Shown here in pieces: positions 16,926-25,986 of a DNA stretch of 64,000 bases (its first letter is position 1; every line of letters begins with the position of its first letter). The notes below the pieces were generated by a model. It saw nothing but the letters and a program-made list of their open reading frames with translations. It searched no databases and had not been told where the DNA came from. The translations under genes and the position numbers were made by a program. This stretch comes from Streptomyces sp. CB02400 (lineage in GTDB: Bacteria; Actinomycetota; Actinomycetes; Streptomycetales; Streptomycetaceae), in NCBI RefSeq assembly GCF_001905725.1, contig NZ_LIWB01000011.1, positions 225,709 to 289,708 of the forward strand. The letters run 5' to 3'.

Positions 16926-17215
16926 GTGTTTCCTTTCGGGAGACGGAACGCAGAGTCCCCCCGCCCTGCGAGCGGGCGGCCACGGCGACGGCCACCCGCA
17001 CACGCGAACTCGGCTTCGTGATACGCGAGTTGAATCGAGAAGCGCTACGAGCCTAAATGATCTACGCCGTGACCGCTGGTGATCTCCGTTACTGCGTACG
17101 CCGGTTGAGGCGCGTGCGCCCGCACGTGAACATGACTGAATCCGGCGAGCGGGGACAGGTGTCACGTACAGGGCGGGGCAGGAGCGCCCCGCGCCCGGAC
17201 TCCCGCGGAGGAGAC

Positions 17216-17608
17216 ATGACCCTGGTGACGGCCGGCGTGGTGGTGCTCGACTGTGCCGAACCCGAGAAACTCGCCGAGTTCTACAAGGAGTTGCTGGGCG
17301 CGGAGGACGTCGACGCCCACGTCAACCGGGTGGAGATCCGGGCCGCCGACGGTTTCCGGCTGGCACTGCGCCGCGACGTGAACGCGACCGCCCCGAGCTG
17401 GCCCCGCCCGGAGAACTCCCTCCAGGCGCACCTGGAGTTCGTGGTGGACGACCTGGACGCGGTGGAACGTCTGATCGTGGGCCTGGGCGGGCGCCCGATG
17501 GAGACGGGCGACGCCTCGGGACCCACCGGGGAACGCGGCTACGCCGACCCGGCGGGCCACTCCTTCACCATCCGCCGGGGCACGTCGACGGCGCCCAAGC
17601 AGGGCTGA
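17216..17608 (+). CDS. VOC family protein (glyoxalase-fold)
   Basis: A 130-residue single vicinal-oxygen-chelate domain with two beta-alpha-beta-beta-beta units: VVVLDCAEPEKLAEFYKELLG at the first unit and LEFVVDDLDAVERLIVGLGGR at the second, ending YADPAGHSFTIRRG. Family members are metal-dependent lyases, dioxygenases or antibiotic-binding proteins; the metal ligands expected of glyoxalase I are only partly visible. CGGAGGAGAC precedes the ATG at 17216. Function not assignable. Confidence 0.85.
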   Translation: MTLVTAGVVVLDCAEPEKLAEFYKELLGAEDVDAHVNRVEIRAADGFRLALRRDVNATAPSWPRPENSLQAHLEFVVDDLDAVERLIVGLGGRPMETGDASGPTGERGYADPAGHSFTIRRGTSTAPKQG

Positions 17609-17632
17609 CCCGCCGCCACGGGGGACGGCGGG
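17609..17632. terminator. Weak hairpin between VOC and DUF4235 genes
   Basis: CCCGCCG and CGGCGGG, seven pairs around a 10-base loop, just after the VOC stop codon and between convergent genes. Weak but well placed. Confidence 0.4.
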
Positions 17633-17649
17633 CCGGCCGTACGGACACG

Positions 17650-17961
17650 TCAGTCGCGGCCGCCCTTGTCCGGGACCGGCCAAGTGCCCGTGGAGCGTTC
17701 GATGGCCTTGGCGCCGGCCCGGTCCACGGCACTGCGCACCACCGCGAAGATGGCGCCCTGGATCGCCGCGGCCAGCAGGATCTCTCCCCAGCGGCGGTCC
17801 CGGTCCAGCGCGTCCGGCGCGTCGTCCTCGTGCCGGATCACCTTCCAGGTCTTCTGGAACGCCATCCCCGCCACGGTGCCGCTGGTCCAGCCCAGCGCGA
17901 AGCCGATCGGCTTGTACGCCAGGGGCAGCTTCTTCTTCGCCTTCTTGCTCTTCTTCGCCAC
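17650..17961 (-). CDS. DUF4235 domain-containing small membrane protein
   Basis: A 103-residue protein: a Lys-rich N-terminus (MAKKSKKAKKK), a first hydrophobic segment PIGFALGWTSGTVAGMAF, the conserved TWKVIRHEDDAPDALD loop, and a second hydrophobic segment LLAAAIQGAIFAVVRSAVD. This is the actinobacterial DUF4235 family of unknown function. The GTG at 17961 follows TAGGAG. It lies 65 nt after the start region of the hydroquinone-reductase-like gene's 3' end on the same strand and may be co-transcribed with the downstream-facing neighbourhood. Confidence 0.85.
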   Translation of the reverse strand: MAKKSKKAKKKLPLAYKPIGFALGWTSGTVAGMAFQKTWKVIRHEDDAPDALDRDRRWGEILLAAAIQGAIFAVVRSAVDRAGAKAIERSTGTWPVPDKGGRD

Positions 17962-18026
17962 GTGGATCTCCTAGGTCGGCTGCGTCGTCTCGTCGGTGGA
18001 TGGATCGTCGGGGAGGGCCGGGCGGC

Positions 18027-19055
18027 TCAGGGGCGCCCCGGTGCCGGCACCTCCTCGCCGGCCCGCACCGGACCGGGCGGAGTGCCGTCCCCGAACGGCC
18101 GGCCGCCCAGCTCCTCCCGGTGGTGGGGCGCCGTCCAGCCGGCCAGGTCGGGACCGAGGGGCACGATGCCGGACGGGTTGATGCCGGTGTGCACCTGGTA
18201 GTAGTGCCGCTTGATGTGGTCGAAGTCCACGGTGTCGCCGAAGCCGGGCGTCTGGTACAGATCGCGGACGTACGCCCACAGCACCCGGTTCTCCGCCAGC
18301 TTCCACCGGTTGCACTTGAAGTGGCCGTGGTACACCGCGTCGAACCGCACCAGCGTGGTGAACAGCCGGATGTCCGCCTCGGTGATGGTGTCGCCGACCA
18401 GGTACCGCTGCTCCTCCAGCCGCCGCGCCAGCAGCTCCAGCCGCCGGAACACCGCCGTGCACGCGGCCTCGTACTCCTCCTGGCCGGTGGCGAACCCCGC
18501 CCGGTACACGCCGTTGTTGACGTCCCGGAAGACGTCCTCCGCCACGGCGTCGATCTCGTCGCGCCGCGCCCGCGGATACAGGTCGGGCGCCCCCTCGCGG
18601 TGCAGGGCCGTCCACTCCGTCGCGAGGTCCAGGGTGATCCGCTGGTAGTCGTTGGTGACCAACTCCCCGCTGGGCACGTCCACGACCGCCGGCACGCTCA
18701 CCCCGCCCGGGTACTCCGTCTCCCGCCGGTCGTACGCCTCGCTCAGGTACCGGATGCCGAGCACCGGGTCGCGGCCGTCCGGATCCAGGGTGAAGCGCCA
18801 GCTCCGGTCGTCCTGGACCGGGTCCGCGACGGCCAGGGAGAGCGCGTCCTCCAGCCCGAGCAGCCGCCGGGACACCAGCGCCCGGCTCGCCCACGGGCAG
18901 GCGCGGCTCACCACGAGCCGGTAGCGCCCGGCCTCCACCGGCCACCCGTCCCGCCCGTCCGCCGTGATCCGGTCCGCGAAGTGGGCCTTCGACCGCTTGA
19001 ACGCCTTCCTGCCGTACGCGCTGTTGCCGCCGCCCCCGTCGTCGCGGCCGCCCAT
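18027..19055 (-). CDS. Glutathionyl-hydroquinone-reductase-like (Xi-class GST) protein
   Basis: A 342-residue two-domain GST-fold protein. The thioredoxin-like half has the catalytic CPW motif (VSRACPWASRAL) and the helical half carries YLVGDTITEADIRLFTTLVRFDAVYHGHFKCN, the hallmark of Xi-class enzymes. The family reduces glutathionyl-hydroquinones using the Cys of CPW. Streptomycetes make mycothiol rather than glutathione, so the natural substrate is probably a mycothiol conjugate; that is inference. GGAAGGAG precedes the ATG at 19055. Divergent from the cation transporter gene. Confidence 0.87.
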   Translation of the reverse strand: MGGRDDGGGGNSAYGRKAFKRSKAHFADRITADGRDGWPVEAGRYRLVVSRACPWASRALVSRRLLGLEDALSLAVADPVQDDRSWRFTLDPDGRDPVLGIRYLSEAYDRRETEYPGGVSVPAVVDVPSGELVTNDYQRITLDLATEWTALHREGAPDLYPRARRDEIDAVAEDVFRDVNNGVYRAGFATGQEEYEAACTAVFRRLELLARRLEEQRYLVGDTITEADIRLFTTLVRFDAVYHGHFKCNRWKLAENRVLWAYVRDLYQTPGFGDTVDFDHIKRHYYQVHTGINPSGIVPLGPDLAGWTAPHHREELGGRPFGDGTPPGPVRAGEEVPAPGRP

Positions 19056-19156
19056 GGTGGTCTCCTTCCCGCCGTCGGTACGTCCCTGTGACCGCGTTCC
19101 CCGTTTTCCGCCGACGGCACGGTGTGGCGTGGGCCGACCGGGGCAATCGGCCGAGG

Positions 19157-20122
19157 GTGAGTACTCGATCGGATCGCAGAACCCGGATCACCGTGCTGGT
19201 GGCGCTCGCAGCCAATCTGGTGATCGCCGTCGCCAAGGCCGTCGGCGGACTGGCCGCGTCCTCGCCCGCGTTGCTGTCGGAAGCGGCGCACTCGGTCGCC
19301 GACAGCCTGAACGAGGTGTTCCTGCTGGCCGCGCTGCGGCGCAGCCGGCGCCCGGCCGACCGCCGTCACCCGTTCGGCTACGGCAAGGAGCGGTTCTTCT
19401 GGTCGCTGCTCGCCGCCGTCGGGATCTTCGTGATGGGCGGCTGCTTCAGCTTCTTCCAGGGCATCGAGGCCCTCAGGAACGGCGGCGACGAGAAGCTGAG
19501 CGGCTATGTCGCCGGACTGGTCGTGCTCGGCGTCGCCCTGCTCGCCGAAGGCGGCTCCCTGCTGCGCGCCCTGCACCAGGTGCGCCGGCAGGGCGGCCTG
19601 GGCAGCGGACTGCGTGATCCGGCGCTGCGCACGGTGGTCGCCGAGGACGGCACCGCGGTGGTGGGCGTCACCCTGGCCATCGTGGGCATGGCGCTGCACA
19701 TGATCACCGGACAGGTGGTGTGGGAGGCGTCCGCCTCGCTCGCCATCGGGGTGCTGCTGGTCTACGTCGCCTTCCGGCTCGGCCGCGACGCCCGCGACCA
19801 GCTGATCGGCGAGGCCGCCGACCCGGAGGCGAGCGACCGGATCCGGGAGCTGCTGGGGGAGCAGCCCGAGATCGACAGCGTGGAGGCGCTCTTCACGATG
19901 AAGACGGGCCTGGACACCGCCCTGGTGGCGGCCCGCGTCGACCTGGTGCCCGGGATGGACAGCGAGCGGGTGGAGGAGGTCGCCGTACGCATCAAGCGGG
20001 CCGTCGCCCGTGAGGTGCCCGAGGCGGAACAGATCTTCCTCGACGTCACCGAACGGGGGGATCCGGAGGCGCGGGAGGCATGGGAAAGCCCCGCCGCGAC
20101 GGGGGAACGCGGCGGGGCCTGA
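19157..20122 (+). CDS. Cation diffusion facilitator (CDF) family transporter
   Basis: A 321-residue CDF transporter with six predicted membrane spans. Span 2 has the metal-site pair His..Asp in SEAAHSVADSLNE, and HPFGYGKERFFWSLL is the family signature. The cytoplasmic C-terminal domain (about residues 215-310) is the ferredoxin-like CDF dimerisation domain. It exports Zn2+, Fe2+, Co2+ or another divalent metal in exchange for protons; which metal is uncertain. The GTG at 19157 was chosen because the frame upstream does not align with the family; its ribosome-binding site is weak. A hairpin overlaps the 3' end. Confidence 0.85.
   Translation: MSTRSDRRTRITVLVALAANLVIAVAKAVGGLAASSPALLSEAAHSVADSLNEVFLLAALRRSRRPADRRHPFGYGKERFFWSLLAAVGIFVMGGCFSFFQGIEALRNGGDEKLSGYVAGLVVLGVALLAEGGSLLRALHQVRRQGGLGSGLRDPALRTVVAEDGTAVVGVTLAIVGMALHMITGQVVWEASASLAIGVLLVYVAFRLGRDARDQLIGEAADPEASDRIRELLGEQPEIDSVEALFTMKTGLDTALVAARVDLVPGMDSERVEEVAVRIKRAVAREVPEAEQIFLDVTERGDPEAREAWESPAATGERGGA
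20088..20118 (+). terminator. Hairpin overlapping the end of the CDF gene
   Basis: GCCCCGCCGCG and CGCGGCGGGGC, eleven perfect pairs around a 9-base loop. The stem lies inside the last codons of the CDF gene and ends at its stop codon. Confidence 0.65.
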
Positions 20123-20183
20123 ACCACGCGTGCCCGGATCCCGGAGCTTCATGCACTCCGGAACACGGGAAATTCTCCGGGAC

Positions 20184-20636
20184 TCAGCCCCGCTGCCCGT
20201 CCGGCTCCAGCACGAAGACCGGGATCTCGCGGTCCGTCTTCTTCTGGTAGTCGGCGTACGGCGGATAGGCCGCGACCGCGCGCTTCCACCACTCGTCCTT
20301 CTCCGCCCCCGTGACCTCACGGGCCGTCATGTCCCACTTCCCGGGCCCGTCCTGGAGTTCGACACGCGGGTCGGCCTTGACGTTGTGGTACCAGACCGGG
20401 TGCTTGGGCGCCCCGCCCAGCGAGGCCACCACCGCGTACCGCCCCTCGTGCTCGACACGCATCAGCGGGGTCTTGCGCAGCCTGCCGGATTTCGCACCCC
20501 GGCTGGTCAGCAGGACGACGGGCAGGCCCGTGTCCATCAGGGTCGTCCCCTGCGTGCCGCCCGAACTCTCGTACCGTTCCACCTGTTCGCGCACCCACTG
20601 CGTCGGGCTGGGTTCGTACTCGCCTTCGAGAGGCAT
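20184..20636 (-). CDS. F420-dependent nitroreductase-family (Ddn-like) protein
   Basis: A 150-residue split-barrel protein of the deazaflavin-dependent nitroreductase family: PVVLLTSRGAKSGRLRKTPLM forms the F420-phosphate-binding part, VVASLGGAPKHPVWYHNVKADP is the family signature, and DREIPVFVLEP the end. Members bind F420 and reduce nitroaromatics, quinones or unsaturated lactones. The ATG at 20636 places the conserved helix (PTQWVREQVERYE) at the N-terminus; a longer frame to 20711 is open but unlike the family. Physiological substrate unknown. Confidence 0.87.
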   Translation of the reverse strand: MPLEGEYEPSPTQWVREQVERYESSGGTQGTTLMDTGLPVVLLTSRGAKSGRLRKTPLMRVEHEGRYAVVASLGGAPKHPVWYHNVKADPRVELQDGPGKWDMTAREVTGAEKDEWWKRAVAAYPPYADYQKKTDREIPVFVLEPDGQRG

Positions 20637-20732
20637 GGCATCCGTCCCATCGTCCTCGTGTCCTGCGTCCGACTCGATCACATCGACAACACCACCGCAC
20701 GCGGGGTTCATCCCTGCCGGGCCCGTGAACCG

Positions 20733-21365
20733 TCAGCCGGGGGCCACCGCCATACGGATCGCGAGGGCCGTCATCACCGCGGAGGCCACCAGCGCGGTCA
20801 CCAGCCGGCCCCGGTGGCCGGTCAGCGACCGGCCCAGCAGGGCGCCGCCGCCGGCGAGCAGCACCTGCCAGCTCGCGGACGCGGCGAAGGCCGCCGCCAC
20901 GAACACGCTCTGTTCCACCGGCCCGGCGGCCTCACCGCTCCGCGAGCCGAGCACCAGCGCCGCGAAATAGATCACGGTGGTGGGGTTGAGCAGGGTGATC
21001 CCGAGCAGCGACAGATACGCGCGGGCGGCGCCCGGGGGAGCGGTCCCCGGGCGGGCGGTGAGCCGCCGGCCGCGGTACCGGCGTACGGCGCCGGCCGCGC
21101 CCCACGCCGCCAGCGCCAGCAGCACCAGCACACAGACCCAGCGCAGCGGCCCCAGGACCGGTCGCAGCGCCGACGCGAGGGCCGAACCGCCGAGCGTGGC
21201 CGCGAGGGCGTACAGCCCGTCGGCCGTGGCGACGCCGAGGGCCGCGCAGACCCCGGTGCGCAGGGTGGTGCGGGCGGTGAGGGAGACCAGGTAGGTCCCG
21301 ACGGCGCCCACGGGGACGGCGATGCCGTAACCGGCGAGCAGCCCCGCGAGCAGGGCGGCCGTCAT
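20733..21365 (-). CDS. LysE family translocator
   Basis: A 210-residue, six-span membrane protein. The N-terminal GIAVPVGAVGTYLVS is the LysE/RhtB signature (the PGP-like motif in span 1), and GITLLNPTTVIYFAAL the second conserved motif. Such proteins export amino acids or small metabolites. The ATG at 21365 is used because the protein aligns from there; the ribosome-binding site is poor. Divergent from the aldo/keto reductase with a 245-base gap. Confidence 0.85.
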   Translation of the reverse strand: MTAALLAGLLAGYGIAVPVGAVGTYLVSLTARTTLRTGVCAALGVATADGLYALAATLGGSALASALRPVLGPLRWVCVLVLLALAAWGAAGAVRRYRGRRLTARPGTAPPGAARAYLSLLGITLLNPTTVIYFAALVLGSRSGEAAGPVEQSVFVAAAFAASASWQVLLAGGGALLGRSLTGHRGRLVTALVASAVMTALAIRMAVAPG

Positions 21366-21610
21366 GAGCGCGACGGTGCCGGACCTCCCCGGGGGCCGGG
21401 CTGCTGCTGTCGGCCCGCCGCGGGGGCGGTGGCGGACGGCGGCAGCGGGAGAGGGCTCGTAGGCATGGCAGGATCCTGGGGCCTTCGGTCCGGCGCGGGC
21501 AATCGGTTTTCCGCCCCCGGACACCGACGGGCCGGCACCCGGCTTCGAGTGCGCACCAACACGTACGCTCCCCCTGGCGACAACCGTTCCCGCAGACAGG
21601 AGCAGCAACG

Positions 21611-22579
21611 ATGCAGTACGTGAAGCTCGGCTCGACGGGTCTGGACGTGTCGCGGATCTGTCTGGGGTGCATGACCTACGGCGTGCCCGGCCGCGGCAAC
21701 CACGAGTGGACCCTCGACGAGGAGGCGTCCCGCCCGCTGATCCGGCAGGCGCTGGAGGCGGGCATCACCTTCTTCGACACCGCGAACGTGTACTCGGACG
21801 GCACCAGCGAGGAGATCGTCGGCCGGGCGCTGCGCGACTTCGCCCGCCGGGACGACATCGTGCTCGCCACGAAGGTGCACGGCCGGATGCGGCCCGGCCC
21901 CAACGGCGGCGGTCTGTCCCGCAAGGCGATCATGACCGAGCTGGACCACAGCCTCACCCGCCTCGGCACCGACTACGTCGACCTCTACCAGATCCACCGC
22001 TGGGACCCCGGGACTCCGGTCGAGGAGACGATGGAGGCGCTGCACGACGTCGTCAAGGCGGGCAAGGTGCGCTACATCGGGGCCAGTTCGATGTACGCCT
22101 GGCAGTTCTCCAAGGCGCAGTACACGGCGGAACGGCACGGCTGGACCCGGTTCGTGTCCATGCAGAACCACTACAACCTCCTCTACCGCGAGGAGGAGCG
22201 CGAGATGCTGCCGCTCTGCGCCGACCAGGGCGTGGGCGTCCTGCCCTGGAGCCCGCTCGCCCGGGGCCGGCTCACCCGGGACTGGGACGCCACCACCGGG
22301 CGCAGCGCCACCGACGTGTTCGGCAGCACCCTGTACCAGGAAGGGGACCGTGCGGTCGTCGAGGCGGTCACCCGCATCGCCGAACGGCGCGGCGTACCGC
22401 GCGCCCGGATCGCCCTCGCCTGGCTGCTCCACCAGGACACGGTCACCGCGCCCATCGTCGGCGCGGCCAGGCCCCACCACATCGAGGACGCCGTGGCCGC
22501 CGTCGAACTGGAGCTGACCGAAAAGGAGCTGGAGGAGCTCCGGCAGCCCTACGCCCCGCACCCGGTGGCCGGTCACTGA
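21611..22579 (+). CDS. Aldo/keto reductase
   Basis: A 322-residue AKR barrel. FFDTANVYSDGTSEE supplies the catalytic Asp and Tyr, VLATKVHG the Lys, and DLYQIHRWDP the His. GVLPWSPLARGRLTR and the C-terminal ALAWLLHQDTVTAPIVGA form the NADPH-binding part. The opening MQYVKLGSTGLDVSRICLG and the insertions resemble the AKR9/AKR11 groups (general carbonyl reductases). The ATG at 21611 follows CAGGAG by about 7 nt. Physiological substrate unknown. A MITE-like element follows 10 nt after the stop codon. Confidence 0.92.
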   Translation: MQYVKLGSTGLDVSRICLGCMTYGVPGRGNHEWTLDEEASRPLIRQALEAGITFFDTANVYSDGTSEEIVGRALRDFARRDDIVLATKVHGRMRPGPNGGGLSRKAIMTELDHSLTRLGTDYVDLYQIHRWDPGTPVEETMEALHDVVKAGKVRYIGASSMYAWQFSKAQYTAERHGWTRFVSMQNHYNLLYREEEREMLPLCADQGVGVLPWSPLARGRLTRDWDATTGRSATDVFGSTLYQEGDRAVVEAVTRIAERRGVPRARIALAWLLHQDTVTAPIVGAARPHHIEDAVAAVELELTEKELEELRQPYAPHPVAGH

Positions 22580-22588
22580 GAGGGCTCC

Positions 22589-22773
22589 AGGGGGTGTCGT
22601 TCGGATCAGGCCGGCTTCAGGCGACGGCGCCTTGTGGCCGGTCGAGCGGGGTCCGGTGCGGGCAGCTGCAAGGCGGAGGAGGGCGTCGACGCGGAGCGTC
22701 GGCAACCGACGACAACGCCGCAGACGTGCGTGTCAGGACCCATGACCCCGGCAAGACCCGAACGACACCCCCT
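22589..22773. repeat. MITE-like 185-bp element with 19-bp terminal inverted repeats
   Basis: The left end (22589-22607) begins AGGGGGTGTCGTTCGG and the right end (22755-22773) is its reverse complement with 18 of 19 bases matching. No coding frame of interest lies between. Inside are AAGGCGGAGGAGGGCGTCGA at 22670 and GTCGGCAACCGACGACAAC at 22698-22716, both found again in the 37-kb repeat region. The right end overlaps the stop codon of the DUF4232 gene. It looks like a non-autonomous mobile element or a conserved structural RNA/DNA repeat. Confidence 0.6.
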
Positions 22774-23419
22774 AGGGACCGGTGCCCGGCTGAAGCACCG
22801 TGAGGAACACCGAGGACGCGTTGCCGGACACCGGGACCGCGCCGGCCTTCCACGGCACCTTCAGGGCTTCCCGTTCGTCCGGTGGGGTGACGAGGAGCGC
22901 CGCCGGGGTGGCCGTACGGGCGCCGCTGACGCCGGGGCTCGCGTAGCGCAGCCCCGCCCAGGCACTGGCGCCGGGCCGCAGCGTGACGGTCGCCGGGTCG
23001 CCGGGGGTGCGCTCCGGGTCCCGGCCCAGCCGCTCACCGGCCGCGTCCACGAAGGCGGCGCCCGGATAGCCGTACAGGGTGCAGGTGCGGGAGGAGACGT
23101 TCGTCAGCACGACGGGGAAGTTGCGCTGTCCCGCACCCGGGTCCATCCGGCCGACGGCGGCGCTCAGCTCGGCGGTGCGGCACCGGGACGCCGGGCGGTC
23201 CGTGTGCCCGGCGGACGTCGGGGACCGGTCGTTCGTGGAACCGGCGGCGTCGCTCGGGACGGCGCTGTGCGGGGAGTCCCCGGCCGTCCGTCCGGCGGAC
23301 GCGGAGGGCCGCGGGGAAGGGCCCGCGGTCCCGCTCTCGGTGCCGCAGGAGGCGAGTGCGCCCAGCAGGACCAGCCCACCCGCCGCCACCGCCGTCGCGT
23401 GCCGTGACCCGTTCGCCAT
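22772..23419 (-). CDS. DUF4232 domain-containing lipoprotein
   Basis: A 215-residue secreted lipoprotein. A signal peptide with hydrophobic core GGLVLLGALASC ends in the lipobox LASC (Cys25). A Ser/Pro/Thr-rich linker runs to about residue 78, followed by the DUF4232 domain: CRTAELSAAVGRMDPGAGQ, then VVLTNVSSRTCTLYGYPGAAF. Function of the family is unknown. The stop codon (22772-22774) falls on the end of the terminal inverted repeat at 22755-22773, so insertion of that element may have set the present C-terminus. It follows the SpoIIE gene after 13 nt and is probably co-transcribed with it. Confidence 0.85.
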   Translation of the reverse strand: MANGSRHATAVAAGGLVLLGALASCGTESGTAGPSPRPSASAGRTAGDSPHSAVPSDAAGSTNDRSPTSAGHTDRPASRCRTAELSAAVGRMDPGAGQRNFPVVLTNVSSRTCTLYGYPGAAFVDAAGERLGRDPERTPGDPATVTLRPGASAWAGLRYASPGVSGARTATPAALLVTPPDEREALKVPWKAGAVPVSGNASSVFLTVLQPGTGP

Positions 23420-23432
23420 GGTTCACCTCGTG

Positions 23433-25811
23433 TCACATCTCGTCCACCAGGGCCAGTTCCGACCAGATGGTCTTGCCGTCGGCGGTGTGTCTGCTGCCCC
23501 AGCGCTGGGTGAGCTGGGCGACCAGCAGCAGGCCCCGGCCGCCCTCGTCCCAGGTCTTGGCCCGCCGCAGGTGCGGCGCCGTGTGGCTGGTGTCGGACAC
23601 CTCGCAGATCAGCGTCGAGGCGTCGTGGATCAGCCGCAGCCGGATGGGCGGGGCGCCGTACCGGATGGCGTTGGTGACCAGCTCGCTCACCACCAGCTCC
23701 GCCGTGAACGACGCCTCGGTCAGCGCCCAGGTGGCCAGTTGGTCGAGGACCTGCTTGCGGATGGGGGCGACCAGCGCCGGATCGGCGGGGATGTCCCAGG
23801 TGGCGACCTGCGCGGACGGCAGACCGTGGGTACGGGCCAGCAGCAGGGCCACGTCGTCCGTGGCGCCGCCCGGCGCGAGCACGGTGTGCAGGACTCGGTC
23901 GCAGGTCTCGTCGAGCGGGCCGGCGGCGTTGGACAGCGCCTCGCGGAGCAGGGCGTGACCGGCCTCGGTGTCCCGTCCGCGGGACTCGACCAGCCCGTCG
24001 GTGTAGAACGCCAGCACCGCGTCGTCGGGCAGTTCCAGCTCGACCGACTCGAAGGGCAGCCCGCCCAGGCCCAGCGGCGGCCCGGAGGGCAGTTCGAGGT
24101 GTCGGGCCGGACCGCCCGGCGGGATCAGGACCGGCGGGGGATGCCCCGCGCGGGACAGGGTGCAGCGCCGTGACACCGGGTCGTACACCGCGTACAGACA
24201 GGTCGCGCCGACCTCGCCCGACCCGGGGTCGCCGCCCGACTCCTGCGAGAGGTGGAGCACCAGGTCGTCGAGGTGCGTGAGCAGTTCGTCGGGCGCGAGG
24301 TCGATGTCGGCGAGGGTGCGCACCGCCGTGCGCAGCCGGCCCATGGTCGCGGACGCCTGGATGCCCTGCCCGACGACGTCCCCGACCACCATGGCCACCC
24401 GCATCCCGGACAGCGGGATCACGTCGAACCAGTCACCGCCCACACCGGAGCGCGAGGCCGGCAGATAGCGGGTGGCCGCCTCCACGGCGGCCGTGCGCGG
24501 CAGGGTGCGGGGCAGCAGGCTGCGCTGGAGCGCGAGGGTGGTCTCGCGTTCGCGGGAGTAGCGGCGGGCGTTGTCGATGCAGACGGCGGCGCGCGCGGTG
24601 ACCTCCTCGGCCAGCAGCACGTCGTCGTGGGTGAACGACTCGGGACGGGTGAAGCGGGTGAAGGCGGCCACCCCGAGCGTCGTGCCGCGCGCCTGGAGCG
24701 GGACGGACAGCATGGAGTGGACGCCGTACTCCCGGACCTGCCGGGCGCGTGCCTCGTCCACCGCGAGCCACGGGTCGAGATCGCCGGAGGGCACCGAGGC
24801 CACGATGCTGTGGCCGGCGATCAGCGAGTCGGCCTGGGGCGCGGCGGCCGGGTAGACGACCACCTCGCCCGTGCGGGCGACCGACTCTGGGCTGCCCGGT
24901 GTGAGGGACTGATGGGCGACCCGGCGCAGCGAGACCGGCGTGCTCAGCGGGCCGGTGGGCTCACCTCCGGGCTCCTCGGGCTCCAGCAGGTCCACGCTGA
25001 CGAAGTCGGCGAGCGCGGGCACGCACACCTCGGCCAGCTCCTGCGCCGTCCGGGTGACGTCCAGGGTGGTGCCGATGCGCATGCTGGCCTCGTTGACCAG
25101 CTGCAGCCGCTCCCGCGCCCGGTACTGCTCGGTGAGGTCGTGGGCCGTCGCGCACACGCCCCGCACCCGGCCGGACCGGTCGGTGAGCGGGGCGAGCCGG
25201 GCCAGCCAGGCGTGCGCGCGGCTCTCGCCGGTGGCCTTCATGTACGTCTGCATGTCGTGCGGCCGGCCGGTGCGCAGCACCTGGCGCAGGTGCCGTTCGA
25301 GTTCGGTGTGCTGCGGCCGGCCGCCGATGTCGGTGGGCCTGAGCCCTCGCAGATGGGGGGCGGGCAGGCCGAGGAGATGGGCCATGGCGTCGTTGATCCC
25401 GCGCAGGCGCAGCTCCTCGTCGAAGACCATCGCGGCGCAGGGCGACTGGAACACGGCCGTCCTGACCAGCGGATCGTCGGGCAGTTCCTGGTCCGTGGCC
25501 TCCAGCGGGGTGACGGCGAGCCAGTCACCGGGACCGTCGTCCGCCGGCTGTCTGTGGTGGGCGAGCACCCACACCGTGACGGTGGAGCCGTCGCGGTGCC
25601 GCAGGGCGAGGGTGCCGCTCCAGCGGGCGGCCGGGAGCCGGGGCAGGCCCGAACCCCCGGTCAGCAGCTCGGCGGCCGGACGGCCGACGACCTCCTCCGC
25701 CGTGTGCCCCAGCAGCAGGCGCGCACCCTCGCTCCACCGCGCGAGCGTGCCGTCGGCGGCGATGACGGCCCGGGCCGTCACGGCATCGTCGAACGGGTCG
25801 TCCGGCCTCAT
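23433..25811 (-). CDS. PAS-GAF-PP2C (SpoIIE)-HATPase regulatory phosphatase
   Basis: About 792 residues. Two PAS domains occupy roughly residues 10-240 (TVWVLAHHR and GINDAMAHLLG stretches), a GAF domain residues 260-430, the SpoIIE/PP2C phosphatase 450-660 (GGDWFDVIPLS, VGDVVGQG, FYTDGLVESRGRD) and an RsbW-like HATPase at the end (ELVTNAIRYGAPPIRLRL and GGRGLLLVAQL). It should dephosphorylate an anti-sigma antagonist, like RsbU, and may also act as kinase. The STAS protein at 10874 is one conceivable partner. The ATG at 25811 has GGAG 8 nt upstream; a GTG at 25838 is the alternative and has no ribosome-binding site. Confidence 0.88.
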   Translation of the reverse strand: MRPDDPFDDAVTARAVIAADGTLARWSEGARLLLGHTAEEVVGRPAAELLTGGSGLPRLPAARWSGTLALRHRDGSTVTVWVLAHHRQPADDGPGDWLAVTPLEATDQELPDDPLVRTAVFQSPCAAMVFDEELRLRGINDAMAHLLGLPAPHLRGLRPTDIGGRPQHTELERHLRQVLRTGRPHDMQTYMKATGESRAHAWLARLAPLTDRSGRVRGVCATAHDLTEQYRARERLQLVNEASMRIGTTLDVTRTAQELAEVCVPALADFVSVDLLEPEEPGGEPTGPLSTPVSLRRVAHQSLTPGSPESVARTGEVVVYPAAAPQADSLIAGHSIVASVPSGDLDPWLAVDEARARQVREYGVHSMLSVPLQARGTTLGVAAFTRFTRPESFTHDDVLLAEEVTARAAVCIDNARRYSRERETTLALQRSLLPRTLPRTAAVEAATRYLPASRSGVGGDWFDVIPLSGMRVAMVVGDVVGQGIQASATMGRLRTAVRTLADIDLAPDELLTHLDDLVLHLSQESGGDPGSGEVGATCLYAVYDPVSRRCTLSRAGHPPPVLIPPGGPARHLELPSGPPLGLGGLPFESVELELPDDAVLAFYTDGLVESRGRDTEAGHALLREALSNAAGPLDETCDRVLHTVLAPGGATDDVALLLARTHGLPSAQVATWDIPADPALVAPIRKQVLDQLATWALTEASFTAELVVSELVTNAIRYGAPPIRLRLIHDASTLICEVSDTSHTAPHLRRAKTWDEGGRGLLLVAQLTQRWGSRHTADGKTIWSELALVDEM

Positions 25812-25986
25812 TGTCGCCACTCCATCGCGCACACTCACCGTGAACCGGTGTATCGCCTGAGTTCCAGCCTAGTGGGTCGCGGCCCGGCGCGGACTGCGAA
25901 CCTCCGCTCCGGGTGAGCGTCGCCAGTCCTGTTCCAACCGTTGACGGAACGTCACACCTGCCACAACCATGTTCTGCGCACGGAAA

